DNA of 64,000 nt from positions 124,001 to 188,000 of the forward strand of contig WACJ01000098.1 in assembly GCA_008973525.1 (NCBI GenBank), read 5' to 3'. This document shows positions 20,861 to 31,688 of this stretch, one piece after another (within the stretch, counting starts at the first letter, position 1; each line of letters opens with the position of its first letter). The stretch comes from Stenopsyche tienmushanensis. Taxonomy: Eukaryota > Arthropoda > Insecta > Trichoptera > Stenopsychidae. The notes beneath the pieces are model-generated. The model saw only the letters and a program-made list of their open reading frames with translations, did not search any database and was not told where the DNA came from. The position numbers were made by a program, and so were the translations under genes.

Positions 20861-23800
20861 TTTATTAAACAGGTCTTTACTTTCCCTTGTGCTATAATAG
20901 ATTCCATACTGAGTGGCTTAGATAGACAAGTAGAAAAATATATTGCACATCTGAATCTGGAAAATTGGAAGTAGGAGGTTCAGGACAGATAGTAATAGCG
21001 AAATGCAGTGTTATTGGCCGAGGCTCTCATATAGGGCTGTGTAAGCCTAAATAATTCGATGTGTATAATAAAAAGTTAGTTTTTAACCCATTGCTGCACA
21101 ATACCGTCAAATCCCGATATCACCCGAGCTGAATAAACTTGATTGATTGACTGATTCAAAACCACAGAGCGCTAACTTCACATGTTAAAATGTGCAGATA
21201 ATATTTTTCAGCGTACACGTCGAAACGACATAGATTTGTAGTCTAGGGTTAACAATCATGTGTTTCTCTTTCATACATGTATTTTTTCAGTTGTATTTGT
21301 ATTATTCGGCTGTAAGTCGAGAACTACCTGTAAATTGAAATTTGGCATGTCGTTTTCAGTATATTGACTAATGTCTAAAATCTGGCTGTATTCATCATAG
21401 TGCAACCACTAACAGTCCACTGTAGAACAATGTGCCTCTTCAATATCCATTCACACATTACATCCATCTGGTTTGCATCATACATTCACCTCCTCATTCA
21501 CTCGATATTAAAGGTAGCATTACCACAGAGAATGTGGGAGTTTTATAAAGACAGAGTAGTTTTTTTCGGGAGACAGTGGAAAACTACTCTTGACGACCTT
21601 TTTGACTCTACTGAAAAGGACTTTCTGGAGTGCAAATAGTCCAGGCCCTTCTTTTCTCGCTATAGGGCGTTTCCGGGCTAGGGATTCTTAGTCGGGCTAG
21701 GGATTCTCTCCTATACCAACTAAGGGTGTATCCCCGTCCACGTGCAACTTACCTGGTTGAATATATATGAAGGGAGCGGAGTGTTTGTATATTTCCATAA
21801 TTGAGGCATTTCAGCGGAAACCTTTTTCTGTTGTGCTTTTACTCTATGCGAATAAAATACATAAAGGAAAATGAATACGATAAACTAAAAAGGTTACATA
21901 TTTTAATATATCGTACAAGTAAATTTGTCATCATAAAACGACGTTGGTAATAACCCTTTGATTGGTGAGTTAATGTTTGTAATGTGCACATTCCGGGAAT
22001 GAATTAATTCCTTTCGATTGTATGAATTGAAAACTGAAAAACAATAAAAAACATTGTAAAAGTAACATTTGACATCATAATTTGAATATATAATATTCTA
22101 TTGCCAGAATCATGTGTGTATATTTTCTCTGGTTTAATCGAGTGCACACACAACATGTGAGTGCATACTCATCAAAGGGATAAAGGAAAAAAAAATTGCG
22201 TGAACATGGATAAATAATAGTTGACATGGAGGGAACGATAAATATACATATAAAAACATTCATATTTATTAGAATTTTGTTTATCCATACAATGACAAAT
22301 ATGAAATCAGTTCATCAACAGATTCCACAAAAAAATCTATTTACAAAATATTATAGTACTATGAAGGCCACTTGGTGCGTCTTGAATTGATATACGATAT
22401 TCCAATATCTCAATTTGAATTGATTTCAAGATTACATCATTTTTTCTCAAAAAATAAACATTTTCAAACGTTGAAGCAAATGTCAAGACAAAATATTTTC
22501 ACTTTAATTCAAAAATAAATTCTCATCCACAATTCAAAGTACATTCATTCGATAATGCGTATGCATTTCGTGTGAAAACCATCATTAGATCAACACTATA
22601 ACGATATTCGTATGGCACATAATGTATACTATAATTGCACTAATTATGTAACAAAGTAAAAAATTAACAATAAAAATTAATGGTAAAAAACGTGCGCAAT
22701 GGTTATTGGGCGGCACGTTTTAGAGCGTTTTTTCTCTTATTACGTCTGAACATGTACTTAGCAATTAAAATAACATCTACATAAATAAATCACATTATGG
22801 CAACACTTAAAATAAACACATTAATTAGAAAAAATAAATAATCATTTAATTAAAAAAAATTGATTGGGCAAAACGAAAGATGCTGGATAAATAAGAAAAA
22901 TAATTATAATAAATAAATGGGAGATTATTCGAATATATATAAATATATTTGTGAAAAAATAAAATCCACATCGGCCGATCCCATACGTATTAAAAAATGG
23001 GGAAAACACCGGCACTTTTCTATGATGGGATTTAGATTTAAAGTTACGCTTTTAAAAAGGTGTGTGAAAAATAATATTTCATTTTTCTAACATTAATAAT
23101 ATTGTCAGTTGATAGTAGAATTAACAAGAGCTTTGCGCCTGATGAAGAATTTATTTACAACTGCGTATTATTTATTTTTTTAAATAAGAAAATAGATGAA
23201 ACGCAGATACTTTCGTTAAGATCTGAAATTAACTCCGGAGGGATAAAAATAATTGACGTTATTTATCTGCAGAAATTGAGGTAAATACACAATTGCAAAA
23301 AGCGTGAGATATTAATACAAACAGCATGTGTGCCATATTGTGCCGATGGTTACTGTCTATCGACACAGACCCTGTACCACGTTTTTCGCTTATTATTAAA
23401 AATTCAAAGAGTCAATATTCTTCATCAGGGACAAAAATTAACAAATACGTAGTATTAAATGTCATTATTTCAACAATACGTCAAGTCATATCCATCAATA
23501 CGAAATCATAACGAAATGGAACCTGTCACATGCCTCGGAAAAGATGATTAAATTCAGACATGACTCATAAACAAAAGCTTTTAAGTTTGGTAGCCATCAT
23601 TCACCTTGACTCGATTCACGTCATTTTAGTGAATCCAAACGAATATGGCATTTCAAGAGTAAAATTAATTTTAAACATTAATATAACAACAATGATATTA
23701 AGATCTTAACAAATAAGAGTACATCACAAATCAACAACACTCACAACTCATTTACAATTTGAAAATTATTGATATGTTACATCTATTAATCAAATTATAA

Positions 23801-24631
23801 ATATAATATCCTCACATTAAGGATTAACTTTGTATTATTTTATTGATTGATTTATAATCTTAAACGTCCATATCTCACAATGGAAATTCTTCTTTTTAAC
23901 ATCACAGTTTTCCATTTTTTTTTTTTAATATCAATGAGGAACTAATAATGAATGTTTTTCAAATTTTTCATTAACAAAGATCCATTTTCACAAGATCTTA
24001 ATATTCCAATCACGTATGGATGTTATAGCGTAGGTACTCCGTATAATAAAGTTTTCCATATTCAAAATATCATATGGAGCGTTTGGATAATATTAAAATG
24101 CACAAACTCATTCAATCAATGAGAATACAACGGAAATAATAATTTAAACACAAATTGTATTTATAAATTCAGAGCGGAAGAAATCGATACGAAAATGAAC
24201 GCATAATTTGACAAATTGAGACGTGGGAGTTGTCTAACATTAGAAAATTATATGAAGGTAATTTTTTCTTAAGGGTAAGATTTATGGAATATGTTGACAG
24301 TCTTTAAAAAAATGTTAATATCAGTCACATTAAAAAAATATATATTTTCTATCTATTCAATAAACATACTTGCAATTCTTTCAAATAAACGCCGAATATT
24401 AACGAAATGAACTACGTTTTCAACGACAATCATAAATTTAGGATACAAAACATGATTAAAAACGAGGAAGACTATATGGCAATTTAAATTAAAAATTTGG
24501 TACTAGTACCACTCAATTAACAGATCTCGATAAAATAAAATTTATATTATTATAGAACTTAACTCAAAAAAAAAAAATAAACTTATTGATAAGATATAAA
24601 ATCCTAAATTCGACTTAAAGTACTTGAAAAA
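20861..24631. other. 3' flank of the PHF21A-like gene, probably including its 3' UTR
   Basis: AT-rich DNA directly downstream of the minus-strand stop codon (24632-24634). No AATAAA lies close to the stop. The first clear one on the minus strand that I noticed is at 23839-23844, which would give a 3' UTR of roughly 0.8 kb. Short frames such as 21400-21639 (plus) have no motif. A doubled TCGGGCTAGGGATTCT lies near 21675-21705. Confidence 0.35.
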
Positions 24632-24924
24632 TTAGCAACTATTTGATAAGTCGTCCATTTCATTGGTATAATTTGTACTTCGCGAGGAATCTTTTTCGGA
24701 TAAAGGTACACAAACATTGTCTGAACCTTTAAACTTTTCGACGAAATCAATTAGTGTTTTGATTCTTTTATGGGTGTTGTTTTGGTTTGAAATTAGTTGC
24801 TTTTTTTCTATTTTACTAGCTTCTATGTTTTCTTTCAGAGTCTCGGCTCTGGCTTCGAGTTTACGAAGTTCAGCGGTAAGATGTCTATTTCGCTCTTGCA
24901 GAAGTCTTCTCTCTATTATTTTAT
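24632..24924 (-). CDS. PHF21A-like: PHF21A-like, last coding exon: C-terminal coiled coil
   Basis: After the acceptor TTTTGCAG the exon starts in phase 1: G from the previous exon plus AT gives Asp. It encodes 97 residues and ends with TAA at 24632-24634. The sequence is a heptad-rich coiled coil (KIIERRLLQERNRHLTAELR..) and ends its helical part with NTHKRIKTLIDFVEKFKGSD. This resembles the human PHF21A segment after the PHD finger, where a coiled coil is followed by a KVKQLIRLIHG-like stretch. The last 25 residues are polar and Ser/Asn-rich. The coiled coil is probably the dimer or partner contact; this is inference. The plus-strand frame across it is a shadow. Confidence 0.87.
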
Positions 24925-25043
24925 CTGCAAAATAATACATATTTATTAATTATTTTAATTTGAGTATTATAAAAATATACATTATAATATACGCAACAAA
25001 TTCCTCTACGATAATTTAAAATATTTTATTAAAACTGCTTCAC

Positions 25044-25298
25044 CTTTTGCTAAACGTTCATCACTAGAAGTGTGATTAGAAAAACCTCTAGTAACCACCG
25101 TCCAGTTATTCGTTTTAGATTCTTTGATTTCCTCACCGCACTCTGGACATATATTGACTGAATGACGATACCGACGGTCGGATGAATTAATCGGAGACCT
25201 TGACCTTGACGAAGGCGATCTTGAACTAGGACTAGAACCGCAACTCGAATGAAAATAATTTTTACATCTCGGACAATGAATCAAATGAGAAGGAGAAT
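25044..25298 (-). CDS. PHF21A-like: PHF21A-like exon: second half of PHD finger
   Basis: Acceptor AAAATTGCAG, donor GTGAAG. The exon completes the zinc finger begun in the previous exon: HLIHCPRCKNYFHSSC supplies Cys3, Cys4, His and Cys5 (residues 370, 373, 378, 381) and NICPECGEE supplies Cys6 and Cys7 (412, 415). The loop between Cys5 and Cys6 is 30 residues and rich in Ser, Arg and Pro (SRSPSSRSRSP), about twice that in human PHF21A. The Trp normally two residues before the last Cys pair is replaced (VNICPEC). The domain should bind an H3 tail if the fold is kept; with this loop and lost Trp that needs testing. The exon ends in phase 1. Confidence 0.87.
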
Positions 25299-25412
25299 CT
25301 GCAATTTTGGAAGAGAGCAAATTTTAAAATTCTACTTTATGCTGTAAACCGAGGGGATAAGATTACGGTGTGATAATTTATTGAAAACACTGAATAATTT
25401 GCTTTCCTTTAC

Positions 25413-25656
25413 CATTTTGCCCACACACTGTGCATAACTTTGGACCTGGTGACGGAACTGGTTGTATAGTAAGACCACTTGGCAATTGTAAAGAGCTTGG
25501 CCAAGGAAGTGGCGGTGACGCTGGGGGTGATCCGGAAGGAGAAGCATTTGAGGCGGCACGTCTAGCTGCCAATTGCTGTCTTCTCATTTTTTGTGCTCGT
25601 GTTTGTGGAGGACAAACATTTTGTTGGAGGTAAGGAAAATTATTCTTTTTTCTTTT
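25413..25656 (-). CDS. PHF21A-like: PHF21A-like exon: linker and start of PHD finger
   Basis: Acceptor TATTTACAG, donor GTAAAG (25412-25407). Starts in phase 0 with KRKKNNFPYLQQNVCPPQTR. The YLQQNVCPPQTR stretch lines up with YLNSTMHPGTRKRGRP of human PHF21A, but the GRP core of the AT-hook is missing. A Pro/Ser-rich linker follows (SPSGSPPASPPLPWPSS), then LCTVCGQN with the first two zinc ligands (residues 355, 358). The exon leaves one base over, which pairs with AT of the next exon to code Asp. Intron to the next exon: 114 bp. The donor was chosen because it keeps the frame and completes C4HC3; reading on past it runs to a stop after IIQCFQ. Confidence 0.87.
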
Positions 25657-26368
25657 CTGTAAATATTTGTTACGTTTTAGTGTTCAAAAATTATCAAAAT
25701 TCTTTCTAAACAGCTACATACAAATACATGTTTAAACAAAACTAACATGCATCAAAGTTTCAAAGCAAGCTAAATACATGAAAACGAGGATTTTTTTTAA
25801 TACAATAATACAAGATATTCAATCCGAGGAAACCGAAGACAAGAATGTAATGCAGAATAATTTCATTGTGTGCTAAATCGTAATATAATTTCATTTTACA
25901 ATATTCCAAATAAAATTAAGCAATCAATACAATTCAGATATCAAGCGACCTACATTAGACGCATGGCAATGCATCTAATTAAGAATATGTGCCTATAAAA
26001 TGCATTTAATTAAGAATTGCATTAAGACATTAAACAAAGATTTTCAAAGATTTTGTAGAACTCTAATAAGAGTAACAATCGTCATCGTCCAAGAATGAGA
26101 CGATCTACTTCCAACGGGTGTATCAAAATCAAACGGTATATAAAAAAATAAACAATCTAGCGCAAAAAAAAAATGGCAAAGTCTCCAAAAATTCATAACA
26201 TAACAAAGTATTCCAAATTCCTACCGCTGTTATATATTTTGCATTAATAGATGTTAATCATTAAGATATTAATATATGCATTTACTATTTTACAAAAAGA
26301 GGAGCGGAATTTGAATTGGACATTAAAACATGGCTAAAAACACGTTGAAATAGAAATAGCATACTAAC

Positions 26369-26663
26369 TTGACTCATTTCAAAATTGCCGTATACATATT
26401 CATTTTTATTTGTGCTCGTCGTTGATCTTTTTTTGCGTTCGTTGCGCTTTTTCTCTAATATCTGTCTTTGGCGTATCGTAATGAGACCGAGTATTCTCAA
26501 GAAGGTCTCTTGTGTTAGATGATCATCGGGTTGAGGTAACGGTAACGATAGGGGCGGCGATGGCGTTGGCGATAATCCCACGTGAATGGGAGACGGCGAG
26601 GAGCTCTTCGACGATGAGCTCTTAGGCGATGGAGAGTTTTTTGAGATTTCAGAAGAATTTGAT
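26369..26663 (-). CDS. PHF21A-like: PHF21A-like exon: conserved LGL / KRxERKxRxTT block
   Basis: Acceptor CGTTTCAG, donor GTTAGT. The first half is Ser/Pro-rich (NSPSPKSSSSKSSSPSP, then SPTPSPPLSLPLPQP), likely disordered. The second half, TQETFLRILGLITIRQRQIL and EKKRNERKKRSTT (residues 234-265), corresponds to human PHF21A [20 protein letters not shown] and QERKRRTTANP. This is the most specific evidence for the family, since PHD fingers alone are common. Its basic cluster may serve as a nuclear localisation signal; this is inference. Ends in phase 0. Confidence 0.87.
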
Positions 26664-26745
26664 CTGAAACGATTCAAACATACGGAATTAGAAGAAAGCT
26701 CAGATAGATATTGATGTTTGAGCAGGAATTAAAAGATACACTCAC

Positions 26746-27191
26746 ATATTTTGTTTCTTCTTTTTTAAAACGTAATTCGTTCGGCGGTCTTGCGTCGAAT
26801 TCCTAGCCAGCGGTGTGTCTTTGAGCGAGAAGTTTTCAGTGGCGTGTATAAATTCACTATCGTCGTCCATTTCGTCGGAATTTTTATTGTACGAGCACCC
26901 GTTGCTTTGATCGTGGCAACCATCGTCCATGATACTCTTGTTCGACTTGTCGAAGACCCTCAGTTTGTCCAAATCAAAATTGTTGTTCTCGGAGCGGTCG
27001 TGGATCTCGTTTAGGACGGAAGGTTTTAAGAGCGACATTGAATTCTTTCGGGAGTGATGGTGCATTTCATATTCGCGCAGCTGAAGGGCAATTTGTTGAT
27101 TATCATAGTCTACGTTGACGTGTTTATTGCGGGCTTTCCGTCTATCTTGATGTACGAGCAGCTCTTGTCTTAAACGTTCCGAGACCTTTTT
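26746..27191 (-). CDS. PHF21A-like: PHF21A-like exon: end of N-terminal coiled coil and acidic linker
   Basis: Acceptor TTATTTTCCAG directly precedes KKVSERLRQELLVHQDRRKA, which matches human EKQKRVVEQLRKELLVKQ-like sequence at the end of the N-terminal coiled coil. The remaining 130 residues are polar: a His-rich EMHHHSRKNS, several Asp/Asn runs and NSDEMDDDSEFIH, with no domain recognised. Donor GTGAGT; the exon leaves two bases (AT) that make Ile with the next exon. The 36.5-kb intron lies immediately upstream of it. Confidence 0.87.
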
Positions 27192-27829
27192 CTGGAAAAT
27201 AAAAAATGCACGATTAACAAACGGTTGCATTAATACTATAAATACTTAATGAAAATAATAATTTAGATGAATTCAAGGGTATTTAGAGTAAATACATTTC
27301 AGATGTTTTTACAATTATACGCGATCAAAAAATATATTTTAACAACGTAAAGTAGATAAAACTTTTCGCAATCTATATACATATATATGTATGATAACAA
27401 TCAACTACTATCAATTTTGGTGCGGAATATGCACAGATTAATATGTAATTAAAGCAAAAACTTTAGCATGAATGTGATCGTTATTCGATGACAGTCAATA
27501 CTGAGGCGTATGTGTGCTTATTTACATTGGATATTATTATGACAGTCTTATCGGTGTGGTTAAAATATCTCAATATAAGAGTATAAAATACATACATATT
27601 TATATTGAAGATATGACACGTGAGATTAGGGTTAAATTGGATTTATGGTTTTGAATATAAATTGGGTACGGTGCGTATATATTAATAGGTTTTAAAAGAT
27701 GCGGATGAGTTTATTTTAGTTTTGAATCAATGTGGTTTATAAACTTTGTGTGGGGGTTATAAATATAGGTGTTTGGGAGTAGTTAGACTCCAAAGTAGAT
27801 GACATAATATCTAATTATGATATTGCATA

Positions 27830-28443
27830 TGTAATGGGAACAAGGGGATAGGAAGCTGGAAGTGTTGATGTATGATTTCGACGAAGCTTGGATATTCAAG
27901 CAGTCGAACTGATTCAGTTTTAGATCGAATGATTTGCGGAATGGATATCAAAATGAGGCATTTAAGAGCAAATTTCCGGTATGGCAATGGACAATTATGA
28001 ACCACTTTCACATAATCGTTACGTTTTGAGGTCATGGTTAAAAAAAATGAACACACACAAGAAGCAAATGTTACGAAAACACAGAAAACGTGGTCAGCAG
28101 CACATCGCGACGTTTGCATCCACACACCTGACTGACCTACAAGTGGAATGGAAGAAAGTGCATCTGATTGATCAGACTGCAGTCTTCTGTCCACTTCTTT
28201 TGCTTAACCTTCATGAATGTCGATCAGCTTTCGCAAACGAAAGAACTGATCCAACAATGCCATCATCAATACAATCCATATTTGCACACACAGATCATTC
28301 CAGCGTCGGTTGACGCCTTTGAAACCTTAGCAAAAATCCAAGACGAATTCGGACGAACAGCTCCGCACGCTGGGACCGGATCGACTGATAGTTGTTCATT
28401 AAAAACAGATAATTTTTATCGGCAAACGATACTAACGATATAA
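27830..28443 (+). other. Protein-like block of unknown origin, frame-broken
   Basis: On the plus strand, pieces in two frames read like a decayed gene: VLMYDFDEAWIFKQSN near 27860-27905, NDLRNGYQNEAFKSKFPV near 27930-27980, and FMNVDQLSQTKELIQQCHHQ with IIPASVDAFETLAKIQDEFG in the frame 28168-28443. A minus-strand frame of 127 codons (27811-28194) also spans part of it. I do not recognise a family. Open length alone is not significant in AT-rich DNA, so this is weak. Confidence 0.2.
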
Positions 28444-28454
28444 ATTCGACTCAC

Positions 28455-28532
28455 TTGCTTCTTGTATGCGGCGTTCTCAAAATACGTCCATATCTCCAAC
28501 TGATTATAATTATTTTGCTCCACTCGATGCAC
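28455..28532 (-). other. Candidate alternative exon of the PHF21A-like gene
   Basis: A 78-bp segment ends in CAA-GTGAGT (same donor context as the 22-codon exon) and may begin after the pyrimidine-rich CTTATCTGTTTGTCCCTCTC with GTGAG. In phase 0 it reads NQLEIWTYFENAAYKKQ at its end. IW and EN-NA-K resemble the two upstream exons (IWVGRLREDEN, NADVKSK), and human PHF21A has NADLKKQ. The acceptor is weak and the frame also runs on past the donor, so chance is a real possibility. Confidence 0.22.
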
Positions 28533-28850
28533 CTCACGAGAGAGGGACAAACAGATAAGAAATATCCAGCAATGGTTAAACGTTCGTTCCGAATGGTTAT
28601 TTCGACGAACCCGACTAATTGATGATTTATATTGAGATCAAACCAGTTTGTGTACAATTTAAGCACACGATCTTATAAATACACCGCGAATCGAATGCTA
28701 CACAAGTTTTCGTTAGATAACGATATCGCCACGGTAAGTTGACATAACACGATCGAAAGTGTGGTGAGCCATGAAGCGACGTGCGATACATCCGATGCAG
28801 CGTAGATGACTGATTCGCAGCCTCGTTTTTCTTCAGCTTCGACGTACAAT

Positions 28851-28979
28851 GGTCTTCAACAAAGAAGAAGCGAATGACGCAGAACAAACGCGAAAGATTA
28901 GTACACAATACTGCATATTTATCGGAATTAATTTGTTAAATGGGCGTTTCTCAATGGACTGGGTCTCATTCTGACATTG
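28851..28979 (+). other. Short ORF, 42 codons, unrecognised
   Basis: ATG at 28851 opens MVFNKEEANDAEQTRKISTQ and closes in SMDWVSF with TGA. An overlapping minus-strand frame (28627-28908, 93 codons) is Cys-rich. Neither is recognised; at most one can be real. Confidence 0.12.
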
Positions 28980-29214
28980 TATGAAAAAGTATAAAATATC
29001 ACATATTTCGCAGTTAACTTTAAAAGATAAGTTTTTATAATGCAAAAAAACAGTTACCTGGTGTTTCACCAAAGCGACACAGTTGCTTTAGATCAAATTG
29101 ATCAAAACAATAACCTTAGGAATAAATCCAATCATTTGATCATTGTTTGTGTTTATAAAACTTTAAAAAAAAAGCAAACTAAATAATGTCTCAGTATTTT
29201 ATAAACAGTCCTCC

Positions 29215-29650
29215 TGTATTTATTTTAAATTACGGACCGGAAATTGTGAGACAGAGACGGGTGTCTTGCGTCTCATCATATACTCGTACATCGCAAAATT
29301 TTGGGTATAAATTAATCGCTATCGGATAAGCTATTCAACAAAGACGAATTTCGTTCGTGTTGTCTTGAGAGCAAGCGTTTGTTTTGATAATTAAGATACT
29401 TGCATTATTCTTATCGTTGAACAATTTTGTTATTTCCCCTTGACTGTTATGGAGTGGCGTCATTGGCCGAATATCAAAACTCCTTTGCTAAATCTACTCC
29501 TTCGGAAGTAAATCAACAGTGTTGAAGTTCATTTATTGAGCTTGGTTCATTAACAAGCTTGTTACACGCAGCGACGGAGCTAACCGATAAGTGGATTTAC
29601 ATTAGAGCACAGCGTGTATGTTCTCCGGTTTGAAAGAGTTAACGTATTGC
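29215..29650 (-). mobile_element. MITE of about 420 bp, copy 2 (inverted relative to 17863)
   Basis: Reverse-complement match to 17863-18272: CCGGAAATTGTGAGACAGAGACG, GCAAGCGTTTGTTTTGATAATTAAG, ATTTCCCCTTGACTGTTATGGAGTG and CTCCGGTTTGAAAGAGTTAA recur in mirrored order. The outer ends are more diverged than in copy 1. Confidence 0.6.
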
Positions 29651-29754
29651 GTTAACACGTTTTACTTCATATTATATATTTTGTCTATATCTTAGATTTT
29701 TTCATTATAATAGATAAATATCACCTGTGTACAACAAAATTACATAACTTAATA

Positions 29755-30200
29755 TTTTGAAGAGGTCAATCGCGTATTTGCGATCGAATTCCAGTGATTC
29801 AAAAAGAGCATTCTTACACGTTGAGCTCGGAGATAGACAGAGACGGAGAATGTTTTGCACGTTGAGTTTGAAGAAAAACAGATACGGAAAGAGTATCTTG
29901 CAGGTAGGAGATAGTGAATTGGAGATAGAGACCGATCTTGTGTACATCGTATGATTGTATAGATCGTTAACCCAAATTTATCGACTAATAATGATATGTG
30001 AATGATATAATGAATCGATTTCAAGCGTATTGTTTATGTTAACGCAAATAAATTACCGAATATTGTGTGCTATCGACAGTGTTTATTTATTTATGTACAA
30101 GCTTCATACACGCTGCGACAATCCTGACAGATAAGTGGATTTGTACGGATGATAAGCAGCGGATTTACGAATATAGCATCTAATTCTATGATGATTTTAT
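29755..30200 (+). repeat. 870-bp family, half copy
   Basis: Carries the family's left TIR (CGCGTATTTGCGATCGAATTCCAGTGATTC, with one change), the AGACAGAGACGGAGA region, TAGATCGTTAACCCAAATTTATCGAC, TGTGCTATCGACAGTGTTTATTTATTTA and CTGACAGATAAGTGGATTTGTACGGATGATAAG, in the same order as 39423-40110. Truncated on the right at about 30200. Confidence 0.75.
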
Positions 30201-30495
30201 TACTCAAAGGATTAATTATATTTTGTGCTGCATTATAATGAAATCCAATCATACAGTCCCTTGGCAACAGTTCTCTGCTACATAACAGGCAAAATATGGA
30301 ATATGTATAATAAAATGAGATAATAAAATCCAAATATTTAGATTCGATCAAGGCTATGTAGCAGATGTTACAATATATGTGGTGATAAATATAGTGCCTT
30401 ATCCAAATATACTTTCTATAGGGAAACTTAATTTTGTTACTAAAATCACAAAAACGTATTATTCGTTTAAATATACAGTCCCCTGACATAAACAA
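30201..30495 (-). other. Cys-rich protein-like ORF, unrecognised
   Basis: A minus-strand frame starts at ATG 30495 (MFMSGDCIFKRIIRFCDF) and contains HIYCNICYIALIES and FCLLCSRELLPRDCMIGFHY, pairs of CxxC that could be a zinc-binding fold. It runs into the repeat at 30200, so its C-terminus is lost. Length alone is not significant. Position next to 30917-31660 suggests it may be part of the same foreign block; this is inference. Confidence 0.22.
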
Positions 30496-30631
30496 AAGTC
30501 CCTTGTATCGATGTTGCTTCTTGATGATTTGCTCAGTTTACTGAGAAACACGAATACAACGAGCCCAGATTATTTTAACCACATATTAAAGCAATGAACA
30601 CAACAAGGTTGAAACAGCGGGAAAATATAAA

Positions 30632-30850
30632 ATGTGTGAAAAACACGCGAAAAATAGCGTCAATTATCAATACGAAACATTATGCTCGTCACGTATGCTT
30701 TCAGGGCGAGTCACTACTGCCGTATATTTCCAGAACGTCACGTCCCTGCCGAAAATGATCTCGATTCTGGATATAAATTATGGAATGTCTTTCAAAAATA
30801 CGATTAAATTCAAAGAAATTCATGATTTATACACCTTACGGGTCAAATGA
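30632..30850 (+). other. 72-codon ORF, unrecognised
   Basis: Opens at ATG 30632 and ends with TGA at 30850; contains SILDINYGMSFKNTIKFKEI. No motif known to me. Listed because it lies in the same compact cluster of frames. Confidence 0.15.
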
Positions 30851-30916
30851 AATTGTCGATGAATTTTACAATCGGAGCACTCGTCGAGGGTGAAACTCAA
30901 AATAGTCTAGTCCACA

Positions 30917-31081
30917 ATGGAAATGTTGAGTATCGACGACGGTGAATTGCAGACGGACAAGAAAGACGTCAACATGTCAAATACGGAAAAAGTTGCAATA
31001 AACAATATTAGCACTAAACGAGGTCAATTCGAATTATCTGCAATAAGTTTAAAAACAGTATCAAATAAAGTCGGTTGCTAA
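30917..31081 (+). CDS. Small intact ORF, 54 codons, possible viral gene remnant
   Basis: ATG 30917 to TAA 31081, no interruption. The product is hydrophilic and acidic at the start (MEMLSIDDGELQTDKKDVNM) with SNTEKVAINNISTKRGQFEL in the second half. It ends 14 bp before the stop codon of the opposing reading block 31096-31660, a tail-to-tail packing unlike the surrounding intron DNA but normal in large DNA viruses. No homologue recognised. It could equally be chance; its codon texture is the main reason for listing it. Confidence 0.25.
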   Translation: MEMLSIDDGELQTDKKDVNMSNTEKVAINNISTKRGQFELSAISLKTVSNKVGC

Positions 31082-31095
31082 TTAGAGCGTTTAGA

Positions 31096-31660
31096 TTATT
31101 TGTAACTGCATATAGTACATATATATAATAATGTAAATTTTATCAAAATGCTTATAATTGGCAATTGTAATCGTAGAGTTTCAGAACCGTGCTCGATTTC
31201 GAATAAAGCAGAGTTTTTTAAATATTTTCTGGCCTCGACCCAGTTTCGAGTGCGATCTTCGTCTAGCTGACTAGGAGTTAAGCGCATGTTAATGTGAACA
31301 TTGACTTTGGGCAAGTTTTGAAAGTTTTTCCACTTGCGGTTTTGTGCCGAAAAGATGTTACACGTAATCAAAACTCTTATTCAATCGATACTCGTTACAG
31401 TACGGCGAAGACGTAAGGTCGTGTTTACACGCGTAACATTTACATTGTGCAACCGGGTGACCAAAAAGCAATTTGTGGTTAAGCAGATGCTCCAAGTGTT
31501 AACGGTCGATTAATCGACGATCCAAATAAACCAGTCTGCCGTCTGTATTTCCGTAGGAACGCTAAAAATAAAATAAAATTAAGCGAATCAGGATTGAAAT
31601 TTTTATCTAAAAGAAATCATACACCTCATCAGAACATTGTAGGCTAGTAAATCTAAACAT
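31096..31660 (-). pseudogene. Frame-broken gene, possible endogenous large-DNA-virus (Ac81-like?) remnant
   Basis: Read on the minus strand from ATG 31660 to TAA 31096 (565 nt), protein-like sequence continues through several frames. A short N-terminal piece ends at about 31607, DKNFNPDSLNFILFLAFL covers about 31600-31548, and a piece at 31559-31358 has one in-frame TAA and the motif FGHPVAQCKCYACKHD. The frame 31371-31096 has RLTPSQLDEDRTRNWVEARK and ends with the hydrophobic SILIKFTLLYICTICSYK. A Cys-rich centre, a C-terminal membrane segment and a total near 188 codons made me think of the Ac81 family of nudiviruses and baculoviruses. That is an impression only, not a verified match. It does not resemble any transposon protein I know. 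The break points show it is inactive. Confidence 0.35.
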
Positions 31661-31688
31661 TTTCGCCGAAATCTGGACGCTTGGAAAC

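Noticed and set aside
25332..25412. Reading the PHD exon straight through to IIQCFQ-stop as the gene end
   Set aside because: The frame stops before the zinc ligands are complete; splicing at GTAAAG (25412) restores C4HC3 and the frame to the end.
28627..28908. 93-codon Cys-rich minus ORF as a first exon of the PHF21A-like gene
   Set aside because: Not in phase with the candidate exon at 28455-28532, ends in its own stop, and no donor in frame.
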